In this document: positions 1-6,990 of the stretch, piece after piece
Layout of the letters: every line of letters starts with the position of its first letter
Numbering within the stretch: the stretch's first letter is position 1
Origin: Solirubrobacteraceae bacterium
Lineage (GTDB): Bacteria > Actinomycetota > Thermoleophilia > Solirubrobacterales > Solirubrobacteraceae
Assembly (NCBI GenBank): GCA_030043235.1
Contig: JASHYF010000018.1
Location: 1-19,971 of the forward strand
Direction of reading: 5' to 3'
Length of the DNA stretch: 19,971 nt
Notes under the pieces: model-generated
The model's input: the letters and a program-made list of their open reading frames with translations, nothing else
Database searches by the model: none
What the model was told of the DNA's origin: nothing
Made by a program: the position numbers and the translations under genes

Positions 1-230
1 CGGGCAGGGCGCCGGGGGCGAAAGCGAAAGCTGCGCCTGGCGCCGCCGAGGCGGCGGCGGCGGAGGCGAAGCCTGCGGGCGGGGCGCCGGGGGCGAAAGC
101 CAAAGCCGCGCCCAAAGCGAAAGCCGCGCCCAAAGCGAAAGCCGCGCCCAAAGCGAAAGCCGAGCCCAAAGCGAAAGCCGAGCCCAAAGCCAAAAGACCA
201 AAGCGGGAGGACACCGACGATGGCTCATAA
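1..230 (+). CDS. rplU: C-terminal tail of probable 50S ribosomal protein L21 (partial, 5' end outside window)
   Basis: An open frame enters the window (codons starting at position 3) and ends at TAA 228-230. It overlaps the rpmA start by 11 bases, as expected for a translationally coupled rplU-rpmA pair. The visible 75 residues are a low-complexity Ala/Lys/Pro/Gly tail built from K-A-K-A-(A/E)-P units, ending in an acidic stretch (R-E-D-T-D-D-G-S). The conserved L21 core lies upstream and is not visible, so the name rests on position directly before rpmA and on long basic tails being common on L21 in some actinobacteria. L21 binds 23S rRNA in the large subunit; a Lys-rich tail would plausibly add RNA contacts (inference). 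Another basic ribosome-associated protein cannot be excluded. Confidence 0.6.
   Translation, partial: GRAPGAKAKAAPGAAEAAAAEAKPAGGAPGAKAKAAPKAKAAPKAKAAPKAKAEPKAKAEPKAKRPKREDTDDGS
96..185 (+). repeat. 18-bp in-frame tandem repeat, five units, in the L21-like tail
   Basis: Five 18-bp units start at 96, 114, 132, 150 and 168, with a partial sixth at 186-194. Each encodes K-A-K-A-(A/E)-P. The last two full units change the fifth codon from gcg to gag. A larger duplication is nested over it: about 37 bp at 1-37 recur at 76-112 with three or four substitutions, an offset of 75 bp (25 codons). Both periods are multiples of three, so copy-number change keeps the frame. Confidence 0.9.
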
Positions 231-471
231 GAAGGGGCTCGGATCGAGCCGCAACGGCCGTGACTCGAACGCGCAGCGTCTCGGCGTGAAGACGTTCGCC
301 GGGCAGCGCGTCAGCGGCGGGGAGATCATCGTGCGCCAGCGTGGCACCCGCTTCAAGCCGGGTGCCGGCGTGGGCATCGGCAAGGACGACACCCTGTACG
401 CGCGCGCAGCGGGAACCGTGCGGTTCACCACCGGACGGCGCGGGCGCGTCGCCAGCGTAGAGCCCGATTAG
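220..471 (+). CDS. rpmA: 50S ribosomal protein L27
   Basis: A complete 83-residue L27, the usual length. The N-terminus [16 protein letters not shown] is the family signature; its flexible end reaches towards the peptidyl-transferase centre and helps place tRNA. The conserved middle (G-V-K-x-F-A-G-Q-x-V, then I-I-V-R-Q-R-G-T and P-G-x-G-V-G-x-G-x-D-D-T-L-Y-A) is present. There is no cleavable N-terminal extension of the kind seen in Firmicutes. The ATG lies inside the end of the upstream L21-like frame, with GGGAGG at 205-210 as ribosome-binding site. A GC hairpin follows 12 bases after the stop, so transcription may end here rather than run on to obgE, which is 13 kb away. Confidence 0.98.
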   Translation: MAHKKGLGSSRNGRDSNAQRLGVKTFAGQRVSGGEIIVRQRGTRFKPGAGVGIGKDDTLYARAAGTVRFTTGRRGRVASVEPD

Positions 472-483
472 TGGAGAGCCGGC

Positions 484-501
484 GCGGCGCGGTCGCGCCG
501 C
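484..501 (+). terminator. GC-rich hairpin just after rpmA, possible terminator
   Basis: GCGGCGC (484-490), loop GGTC, GCGCCGC (495-501): a perfect 7-bp stem starting 12 bases after the rpmA stop. There is no U-tract, so it is a hairpin-only terminator of the kind often proposed in high-GC actinobacteria. The position is convincing; the function is inferred. Confidence 0.45.
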
Positions 502-784
502 CCTGCTCGGGCGCTCAGGGGACGTGCGTGCTTCGCGCAGAGCACGAGCGTGCGGATGCCGATCGGTCGTCCAGTGCGCCACTCGTCCGAACGAGGCGCA
601 GGCGCTTCAGGCCGAGGGCGGCGAGACGACTGCCCGCCCGGCGCGAAGCACTCGTGATCCGTGATCATGGCCCGGGCACGGCACCTCCTGATCGGAGAGC
701 TGGGTCGCCGGACCGACGCCTCGCCGAATGAGTCGAACATGTATGCTCGGCTGACCTCTCTCAGCCCACGGGAAGGCTCGTGAA
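502..784. other. Non-coding stretch between rpmA and the propeller gene
   Basis: No open frame here looks like a protein; the frames present are arginine-rich shadows. A TATGCT at 742-747 could be a -10 for the gene starting at 785, but no convincing -35 precedes it. A small hairpin GGCTGA-N6-TCAGCC (749-766) lies just before the GGGAAGG ribosome-binding site at 770-776. Confidence 0.5.
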
Positions 785-2097
785 ATGCGCGCGCGTGTAG
801 CATCTCGTCGAACGGTCCGGCTGGCAATGGTCATCCTGGCGACAGCCGTGCTCGGTGCGGCAGGGGTGGTAGCGGTGGCGTCAGGCCGATCGACGCGAGT
901 GGGGGCACTCTGGCGCTTATGTCGCGGCCCGGCTCCGCGTCGGTCGCACCACGTTTCGATCCGCGTTCGGTGACGTTCGTCTCACCGCAGACTGGTTGGG
1001 TGTTGGGGACGGTGCCGTGCACGCGCGGTGGTACGTGTATAGCCGGACGCTTTGGTTGTGGTGGCTTCCGTCTGGCGCTGCGCGAGACGAGAGACGCGGG
1101 ACGCTCCTGGTTCGCGAGGCCGTTTCCCGCGTCGCTGGCCGCCGCGGCCAGCCGCAAGATCGACGGTGAGCCCTCCGAATGCATTGACGGTGTCCCGCTG
1201 AGTGTTCATTTCGCCGATCCGAGGGACGGATGGATCTACGGAGCACTCTCAGTCCCGGCCCGACGGGCAGGCGTTTCCTTTTCCGTCGAGCTGGCCCTGT
1301 GGTCTACCCATGACGGAGGCCGGACCTGGCGAGAGCAACCTCCCGGCGGGCTGGGTGCCGGAGGCGAAGGCACGATCCTCGACGTCCAATCCGCGGCTGG
1401 CACGGCGTACCTGATGGAGGCCAACAGCACGGGCGGCGTGACCGTGAAGAGCTCCCCGGTGGGCGCCGACAAATGGCACGTCTCCAGCACCGCGCACCTG
1501 GGCGGTCCGGCCGGCGGCAGTCTACAGTCGGGCGCGTTCGTTCTACAAGGCTCAAACGGCTGGCTGGTCGAGGGCAACGATCGCGGCACGACCGGCAGCG
1601 CTCAGCTCAATGGCCACGGACAATGGGTGCCCTGGACCCCTCCGTGTGCCTCGGTGGGCGACAGTTTCGCGATTCCCGCGGCCTCGACACCGCAAGACCT
1701 CGTCGCGGTGTGCGTGATGGGTGGATTCGCCTCGCCCCTATCGAGTGCCGCTCCACCCGGGGCAACGCTTGGATCGACGTGGCTTTACCTCTCCAGCGAC
1801 GGGGGCGCAACCTTCAACGCCGGGCCGGAGCTTGGGCCTCAGGGGAGCAACTTCGGTGTCCTCGCATCGCCAGCCCCCGGCGTCATCCTGGTCGGACATT
1901 TCGTCGGCAATGGCGAGGCGCTGATGGCCAGCTTCGATGGGGGTGTCAACTGGACCGTCGTCTACCACGGTCAGCTTCTGTCTCTCACGTTCATCAGCCC
2001 CAGCCAAGGAGTCGGCATCGTCCAGTCGCCCAACCACACCACCAAACTGATCATGACGTCCGACGGCGGCCACCACTGGGCGCCTATCACCTTCTAG
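785..2097 (+). CDS. Exported Asp-box (BNR) beta-propeller protein with an apparent frameshift after the signal peptide
   Basis: The body (ATG 919 to TAG 2095-2097, 392 aa) carries five Asp-box motifs S/T-x-D-x-G-x-T/S-W at residues 57-64, 130-137, 292-299, 338-345 and 380-387 (for example THDGGRTW and TSDGGHHW). These mark sialidase / YCF48-like propeller folds; no catalytic sialidase residues are recognised. In a different frame, ATG 785 (GGGAAGG 8 bases upstream) opens a typical signal peptide: R-x-R-R near the start, then VRLAMVILATAVLGAAGVV. The total of 1313 nt is one base short of a multiple of three. Adding one G to the GGGGG run at 901-905 would join the leader to ...GGTLALMSRPG and the propeller body. 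So this is either a disrupted gene, a phase-variable tract or a sequencing indel. Alone, the 919 frame would be cytoplasmic and odd for its family. Function is unknown; extracellular binding is the likeliest role. Confidence 0.75.
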
Positions 2098-2163
2098 CCG
2101 AGGCTGTGATGCGAGTTGCGGCCAACCGATGGGCATGAGCCCACATCCGTGATCGGAGGCGGG

Positions 2164-2376
2164 ATGAGACGTTACGTAGCTGCGGTTGCATCACCGACGG
2201 TGCTCGCAGGGTTCGCTCTGGCCGGCCCGGCCGCCTTGCGCGGCGCGACTCCCAAAGCGCGTCGCGCGCAGTCTGCTGCGCTCGGCGCCCCGCTACTCGC
2301 CCTACGACGAGCTCGAGCGCCCGCCCACAGCGTGGCGACCGTCGCCGATGCTAGAAGTACACGAAGTATGCGATGA
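2164..2376 (+). CDS. Doubtful small ORF with signal-peptide-like N-terminus
   Basis: A 70-codon frame starts at ATG 2164 after GGAGG at 2155-2159, only 4 bases away. The beginning, MRRYVAAVASPTVLAGFALA, reads like a short export signal. The rest is Ala/Arg-rich and resembles noise. It ends in a 4-base ATGA overlap with the ORF at 2373. It may be a decayed secreted protein whose mature part is lost, or a chance frame. I do not recognise it. Confidence 0.25.
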   Translation: MRRYVAAVASPTVLAGFALAGPAALRGATPKARRAQSAALGAPLLALRRARAPAHSVATVADARSTRSMR

Positions 2377-2636
2377 ACACGAACCTGATGACAGATGCAT
2401 TCAATCGGATCTTCGGCCCGCGACGAGGCTTGACAGCCGCGCAGGCGCGGCAAAAGTACGCAGCGGAGAACCGGCTTGAGACGTACGCGATGCGTGTCGA
2501 GCGCGCGGGGCGTGGATGGCGGGCGCTCATCTTCTGTAACGGAAGGGAGATCGACCGGCACGATGGTGCAACAAAGGGGGCTGTTGTTCACCGGGCGCTC
2601 GGTTCGATACGCCGCCAAGTAATGGGATCGCGCTGA
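2373..2636 (+). CDS. Small basic hypothetical protein (87 aa)
   Basis: Begins MNTNLMTDAFNRIFGPRRG and continues with a mixed-composition sequence (LTAAQARQKYAAENRLETYA, then GWRALIFCNGREIDRHDG) that looks like a folded alpha/beta protein rather than frame noise. No family is recognised; no signal peptide or membrane segment is seen. No good Shine-Dalgarno precedes it, but its ATG overlaps the stop of the upstream small ORF (ATGA, 2373-2376), so it could be translated by coupling. Its stop codon lies inside a 10-bp hairpin (2626-2650) that would end transcription before the opposing gene at 2662, which supports a real 3' end here. Existence is likely but not certain; function is unknown. Confidence 0.45.
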   Translation: MNTNLMTDAFNRIFGPRRGLTAAQARQKYAAENRLETYAMRVERAGRGWRALIFCNGREIDRHDGATKGAVVHRALGSIRRQVMGSR

Positions 2637-2650
2637 GCAGCAGCGCGATC
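2626..2650 (+). terminator. Probable terminator between convergent genes
   Basis: GATCGCGCTG (2626-2635), loop AGCAG, CAGCGCGATC (2641-2650): a perfect 10-bp stem. It sits exactly between the end of the plus-strand ORF 2373-2636 and the end of the minus-strand gene 2662-3828, so it could serve both directions. There is no T-run on either side. Confidence 0.55.
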
Positions 2651-2661
2651 GATGCACAGCG

Positions 2662-3828
2662 TTAGATCTCGCTCTGCTCAGGCGCTGGTATCAGGCCGGC
2701 CGCGAGATCGGCCAGCTGGTCGGTCGACAGGGTGCCGGACGTCATCAGCACGGCGGTGCCGTCGCGCTCGAGGCGAAGCTCGGACTGGTGAGCTTCGTGC
2801 CTGACATCGAGGCTCACGCCGTCTCGGTCGATGTGTTTCCAGCCCTCTGTGTCCGCGAAGGCGTCTGAGTCGGCGAGCGTCCTCTGGCTCATAGCGACGT
2901 CCTCGTGCGCGCTGTCACTTCTGTAGGACAGCTGCACGCGCGCAGCGGCGGCGGGCCGCTGGCTGGGTCCGAAAAACATGCAGCTGGCCTGCCACCCCGC
3001 AGGCACTCGCGCGGGCATCAGCACCGTGAACGGGGCTCGCCGCTGCGCCTCGGTTATCGGGACATGCTCAGGGTGGCTGTGCAGCTCACGCGGCGAGCGG
3101 ACGCTCTCGCCGGGCGGCGGGCGAAAGACGAACAGCTCATCGTCGAGACGCTCGTCGAAAGCGATCTCGACGGCCTCGGTGCGCCGGAAGGTGTGTCCCT
3201 CGCGGATTGCCTCGACGCTGAGCACGATGCCTCGTTCGGCGTCGAGCTCGAGCATGTAACGCTCCGCGCCGGGGCCGAGTGCGTGCAGGGCGAAGTTGCC
3301 CGGGAAGGATCTCGAGTTCCGCTCGAGCGCCCGCCGCGGCTTGGCTGCAACGCTGATCGTCCGGCGTCCGGCGATCTCGCCGTGGCCAGTCACCGTGAAG
3401 CGCAGCGCGCCGAGCAAGAGCGTCGGGTCGAGCAGCGGCTGCAGCTCCTCGCCGACGCCGCTGCCCACATCGGTGTCGCGCTCGTTGCTTACGGCGCCAC
3501 TCTTCTCGCTCCACGACCACCATCGATCTCCGACGCGAACCCCGAAGCGGCCGCGGTCATCGTGCTCGACGCGAGCGCGGCCGGGGGCGCGCCAGATCCG
3601 CACGACGTCGACACGCTCGCGGGGAGACTCTCGCCGACCCCGGTGGACCATCACCATCGCCGCGCGGCCGCGACCCTCGGCCATCGCGCTGAAGGCAGCC
3701 GTGGCGCGCTCCTGGTCCGTCCAGGTCCTGAAGGTCGCCCGCATCGTCGTGAACGGCGCCTGGGCTCCGTGCAGCAGCTCGAGCAGATCGCCCAACTCGG
3801 TCACCTGACCAGTTTCGCATCCGCGCAT
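2662..3828 (-). CDS. LolA/RseB-like fold protein, hypothetical
   Basis: 388 aa from ATG 3828. A GTG at 3804 is a likely alternative start, giving V-T-E-L-G-D-L-L-E-L-L at the N-terminus; neither has a clear Shine-Dalgarno. The middle (about 75-240) resembles the half-barrel of LolA / MucB-RseB proteins: V-R-I-W-R-A-P-G-R-A-R-V-E, then R-F-G-V-R-V-G-D-R-W-W-S-W, a helix L-L-D-P-T-L-L-L-G, and Y-M-L-E-L-D-A-E-R-G-I-V-L-S-V-E-A ending E-L-F-V-F-R-P-P. A second domain (about 265-388) starts F-T-V-L-M-P-A-R-V-P-A-G-W, like C-terminal domains of RseB or DUF4367 proteins. Relatives are usually exported and bind lipids or lipoproteins, but no signal peptide or membrane segment is seen, so this one appears cytoplasmic. 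The fold is inferred from pattern only. The 264 bases upstream (to 4092) hold no other gene I can support. Confidence 0.8.
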   Translation of the reverse strand: MRGCETGQVTELGDLLELLHGAQAPFTTMRATFRTWTDQERATAAFSAMAEGRGRAAMVMVHRGRRESPRERVDVVRIWRAPGRARVEHDDRGRFGVRVGDRWWSWSEKSGAVSNERDTDVGSGVGEELQPLLDPTLLLGALRFTVTGHGEIAGRRTISVAAKPRRALERNSRSFPGNFALHALGPGAERYMLELDAERGIVLSVEAIREGHTFRRTEAVEIAFDERLDDELFVFRPPPGESVRSPRELHSHPEHVPITEAQRRAPFTVLMPARVPAGWQASCMFFGPSQRPAAAARVQLSYRSDSAHEDVAMSQRTLADSDAFADTEGWKHIDRDGVSLDVRHEAHQSELRLERDGTAVLMTSGTLSTDQLADLAAGLIPAPEQSEI

Positions 3829-4092
3829 CGAGCGACACCCCGACAGGCCGCCTTCGCTGCGATGCGCGAGATGCGAGGCCCCCGTTTACAGTGCCTCACG
3901 CCTGCTCGGGACGAGCTGGATCGCGCACTCGGCGCCTACGGCGCTGCCCGCCGTGTGCCGCGCGTGGCGTCCCTCGCGTTTGCGGGCATTCGCGTCGCGG
4001 CGGCGGCAAGCTCGTCACTCGTGGGATTCCACCGACGGGAGCGACGGTTTCAACGGATGCCGGGACGCCCGCGGCCGCCTAGCGTGGAGTAG

Positions 4093-5451
4093 ATGCGAGG
4101 ACGTGCGATCTTGGCGGCGAGCGCCCTGTCGGTGGCGGCGGCCGGCTTGCTCGCGTCGTCATCCGCCGACGTCGGCTCCTCCCCTGCGCGTGCCGCGCAG
4201 GCCGTCCCCGCCCCGGGATGGCAGATCGAACGGATCCCCGGCGCGGTGGTCGGGCCCGAAGGCCTCTCCTTCGACGCCGTCGGGCACGCAATGGTGACCT
4301 GGCTGGGAGGGCGAGCAACAGCCACCGAAAGCCTCTACTACGGTGCGGACGTCCGTGAACCGGCGGGCGGCTGGCACCAGGTGGCCAATCCGCCCCTCCA
4401 GTCGCGCACCGCACGGATGTATCTCTACGGCGACGGGCTGGCGCAGCAGATCGGGAGCGTGCTGAACGTGAGCCGGCGTCGCGTGGAAGTCCTCGCCGCC
4501 GACGGCTCCATCAGCGGGAGCTTCGCCACGCCGCGCGTGGTCAGCTCGAATGGCGAACTCTTCGTCGTGTCAGCCGCCGACGCCGCCGGAGACGCGATCG
4601 TCGCCTGGCCCAAGTCGAGAGGGGACCTGCACGGGGCCGGGCACGGGATAGTAGTCGCCGAACGGACCGGCGGACGCCCATTCTCCTCGCCCCGCACGCT
4701 CACTCTCACCGGAACGGGCCCCCTCGCGGTGGGGCTCGGGGCACACGGCGAGCGCGTCCTCGTCTGGCAGGAAGGCAAGGCCCTGTATGCGCGGATCCGT
4801 CGTCCGGGCCGGCGCTGGGGCTCGGCGCGCCTCGCGGTGCGTCTGCCCGTGGGCGGGCCCGTGGTGAGCGTCGCGATCAACCCGTCCGGCATGGTCGTGC
4901 TGGCATGGGAGGCCAGTGTCGGCGGCTGCGAAGCCTGCCCGTACCCCCTGCGCGCCGGGGTGGCGGAGTCCGAGGGGGCGTCCTGGAAGAGCTTCACGAT
5001 CGAGCGGCCCGCCGTGGCCTCCTACCTCTCGCCCAGGATCGTCGCGCTCGTCGACACCGCGGGACGGACGTACGTCGTGTGGAACGGCGTCAGCCACGGC
5101 ACCGCCGTCGTCGAGTTCGCCCGGATCGGCGCGCACGGCGTGGGCGGGACGACGGTGCTCTCCACCGGCGTGAGCGGAGCGACGCTGCTCGACGCCGCGG
5201 CGGGGCCGCGGAACGCGCTCGCAGTCTCGTGGAGCACCACACCGTTCCTCCCATCCAACACCCCTGTCTATGTGTCGCTCCGCCGGAACGGCCAGCCGTT
5301 CGCAGCTCCGGCGCAGGTTACGTCTGGCGCCATCACCGCCGGCTCCGGGCTCGTCGCCTTCCAGCCAGTGACCGGGCAGGCCGTAGTCGTCTCGACCGTC
5401 TCCGCAGGCGAGACGAACGGGACCCAGGCGGCGATCAGCCCGCCCGGCTGA
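4093..5451 (+). CDS. Exported repeat (propeller-like) protein, function unknown
   Basis: 452 aa. An N-terminal signal (MRGRAILAASALSVAAAGLL) is followed by an Ala/Ser-rich cleavage region ending near residue 36. The mature part repeats a beta-blade pattern, hydrophobic-D-x-x-G-x-A-x-V-x-W: DAVGHAMVTW (61-70), DAAGDAIVAW (163-172), GAHGERVLVW (216-225), NPSGMVVLAW (263-272), DTAGRTYVVW (321-330) and a weaker one near 380. Six blades fit a beta-propeller. Such proteins are frequent in Thermoleophilia; no enzymatic motif is visible. A GGAG at 4086-4089 is the only Shine-Dalgarno candidate, and it is close to the ATG. The gene is followed at 119 bases by another of the same style (5571-6896), suggesting an old tandem duplication or shared role at the cell surface. 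Cys279 and Cys282 (G-C-E-A-C-P) form the only close cysteine pair. Confidence 0.85.
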   Translation: MRGRAILAASALSVAAAGLLASSSADVGSSPARAAQAVPAPGWQIERIPGAVVGPEGLSFDAVGHAMVTWLGGRATATESLYYGADVREPAGGWHQVANPPLQSRTARMYLYGDGLAQQIGSVLNVSRRRVEVLAADGSISGSFATPRVVSSNGELFVVSAADAAGDAIVAWPKSRGDLHGAGHGIVVAERTGGRPFSSPRTLTLTGTGPLAVGLGAHGERVLVWQEGKALYARIRRPGRRWGSARLAVRLPVGGPVVSVAINPSGMVVLAWEASVGGCEACPYPLRAGVAESEGASWKSFTIERPAVASYLSPRIVALVDTAGRTYVVWNGVSHGTAVVEFARIGAHGVGGTTVLSTGVSGATLLDAAAGPRNALAVSWSTTPFLPSNTPVYVSLRRNGQPFAAPAQVTSGAITAGSGLVAFQPVTGQAVVVSTVSAGETNGTQAAISPPG

Positions 5452-5570
5452 CGGCCCGAGACCGAGCGCACCACGCCACGGGGCTCTGTATCTCTGACGC
5501 GACGCTCTCCGCACGGTGCTGCGGGTTTGCTCGGATATGGCTGCCACGGCTGGTCACCTACCGTGATGCG

Positions 5571-6896
5571 ATGAGGACGTTCGCGGCCGTGCCCGCAGCG
5601 GGGCTGGCGTTGCTGCTGTGCTCCAGCGCGTTCGCCGGCTGGTCGACGCCGCAGATGTTTGGGGTCTCTCGTTACGCGTTGACCGCGATAGCGGTCGACG
5701 CACGCGGGGATGCCGCGGTCGCGTGGGCAGCGGAAAGCGGCCCCAGCCCCGTGGGGCGCTACCACACCTCGGTGCATGTCACGGTGCGGACCGCGGCCGG
5801 GCGCCTGCTGACGCGGACGCTGTGGTCCAGTAGCGACGCCCGGGCCGAGCACGTGTCGGTCGCGCTCGGCGCTGGCGAGGTGACGGTGATCTGGGTCTCC
5901 CAGAGCCGCGCCCAGACGGCGGTACCGATCCTGCGTGCGGACTACGGCCCGTTGACCGGGCGTTGGTCCCCGCCACGCGTGATCGCGCGCGACCCGTGGG
6001 AGCAGGGATATCCACCGACGCCGCACGGCTTTGGCGACTGGTTCGGGCACCTCGCGGTGGCGCCAGACGGAGAGGTGCTGCTGACATTCAACGGCTGGCA
6101 GGGCTCGTCGAGCGCCGGGGAGCCGGTCGGAGTCGCCCTCGCCTGGCGCGCGCCAGGACACCCATTTGGCCGCCCGCAGGTGTTGCGCGACGGGCCTGGC
6201 GGGGCAGTCCCGCAGTTCGACGCGCGCGGAACCGCCTACCTATCCGGGTACTGCAACGGCTTCGTGCTGATCGCGCCGCCGCACACCCGTCACTTTCAGC
6301 GCACGGTCGTGATCACCGGCGAGCCGGTGCACGACCTCACGCTTTCGCTGTCGGGAGCCGCGCATGGTCTGGCCGCCTGGACAGATGAGCCGTGCTCGTT
6401 CGACGAGGAAGGACCGGGTCCGCCGCTCGGCCCGGTGTTCGCCAGCGTGCTGAGCGCCGGCACGTTCGCCATGCCGCTGGAGCTCACCCCCGCCGACACC
6501 GAAGCCTCCTATAGCGACGCTGTCGCGATCCCCGGTGGTGGCACGGTGACCTGGGTCACCGAGGGCCCACATGGCTTCGGAGCATTCAGTCTGCAGATCG
6601 GCGCCGACGGCCTCCCCGGCGCGACACAGCAGATCACCGGCGCTTTCGCGCCCGTAGCCGCCGACGGCGGCGGCGACGAGGTGTTCGGACCGGTGCTGGG
6701 CAGCCCGATTGCAGCGCCGACCCCGGTGTTCGTGCGGCCCGCCAGCGGTGCCCCTGATGAACCCGCGCCGGAGGGTCCCGCTGCACCGGAAGCCGAGACC
6801 GTCGCGGCGCCGTTCGGCCGTGCGGTTGCGGCGGCGTGGACCACGAGCCATACGGGAAGCGGATCGATCATGGCGCTCTCCGTCTGGCGCCCTTGA
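5571..6896 (+). CDS. Exported repeat (propeller-like) protein, function unknown
   Basis: 441 aa from ATG 5571, chosen because it opens a clean signal peptide, MRTFAAVPAAGLALLLCSSA, with an A-F-A-G cleavage region near residue 23. The same frame is open far upstream, but that part is an arginine-rich shadow of the 4093 gene. Repeats of the hydrophobic-D/G-x-x-G-x-A-x-V-x-W type recur: VDARGDAAVAW (42-52), LGAGEVTVIW, APDGEVLLTF, SGAAHGLAAW, IPGGGTVTW and PFGRAVAAAW, giving six or seven blades. A Pro/Glu-rich linker precedes the last blade. There is no recognisable ribosome-binding site. It resembles the preceding gene in architecture and is convergent with the larger propeller-like gene at 6991-8937. 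Surface or extracellular binding is inferred; no substrate can be named. Confidence 0.85.
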   Translation: MRTFAAVPAAGLALLLCSSAFAGWSTPQMFGVSRYALTAIAVDARGDAAVAWAAESGPSPVGRYHTSVHVTVRTAAGRLLTRTLWSSSDARAEHVSVALGAGEVTVIWVSQSRAQTAVPILRADYGPLTGRWSPPRVIARDPWEQGYPPTPHGFGDWFGHLAVAPDGEVLLTFNGWQGSSSAGEPVGVALAWRAPGHPFGRPQVLRDGPGGAVPQFDARGTAYLSGYCNGFVLIAPPHTRHFQRTVVITGEPVHDLTLSLSGAAHGLAAWTDEPCSFDEEGPGPPLGPVFASVLSAGTFAMPLELTPADTEASYSDAVAIPGGGTVTWVTEGPHGFGAFSLQIGADGLPGATQQITGAFAPVAADGGGDEVFGPVLGSPIAAPTPVFVRPASGAPDEPAPEGPAAPEAETVAAPFGRAVAAAWTTSHTGSGSIMALSVWRP

Positions 6897-6900
6897 CGGC

Positions 6901-6937
6901 CTCCTCGTCGTTGGCAGTCGCGTGCCCCGCCGAGGAG
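6901..6937. terminator. Inverted repeat between convergent genes
   Basis: CTCCTCG (6901-6907) and CGAGGAG (6931-6937) form a 7-bp stem with a 23-base loop, just after the stop at 6896 and before the opposing stop at 6991. The position suits a bidirectional terminator, but the long loop makes this weak. Confidence 0.3.
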
Positions 6938-6990
6938 CTGTGGCGCGAGCGGAGGAGGGCTGCCGCAACGCATTCTGTGTCACCCAGGCT

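Noticed and set aside
2905..4092. 395-codon plus-strand frame
   Set aside because: Lies opposite the LolA-like gene, whose frame has strand/helix pattern; the plus frame is Arg/Ala/His-rich shadow.
4905..5570. Upstream extension of the 5571 gene
   Set aside because: Arg-rich shadow of the 4093 gene; the signal peptide at 5571 defines the start.
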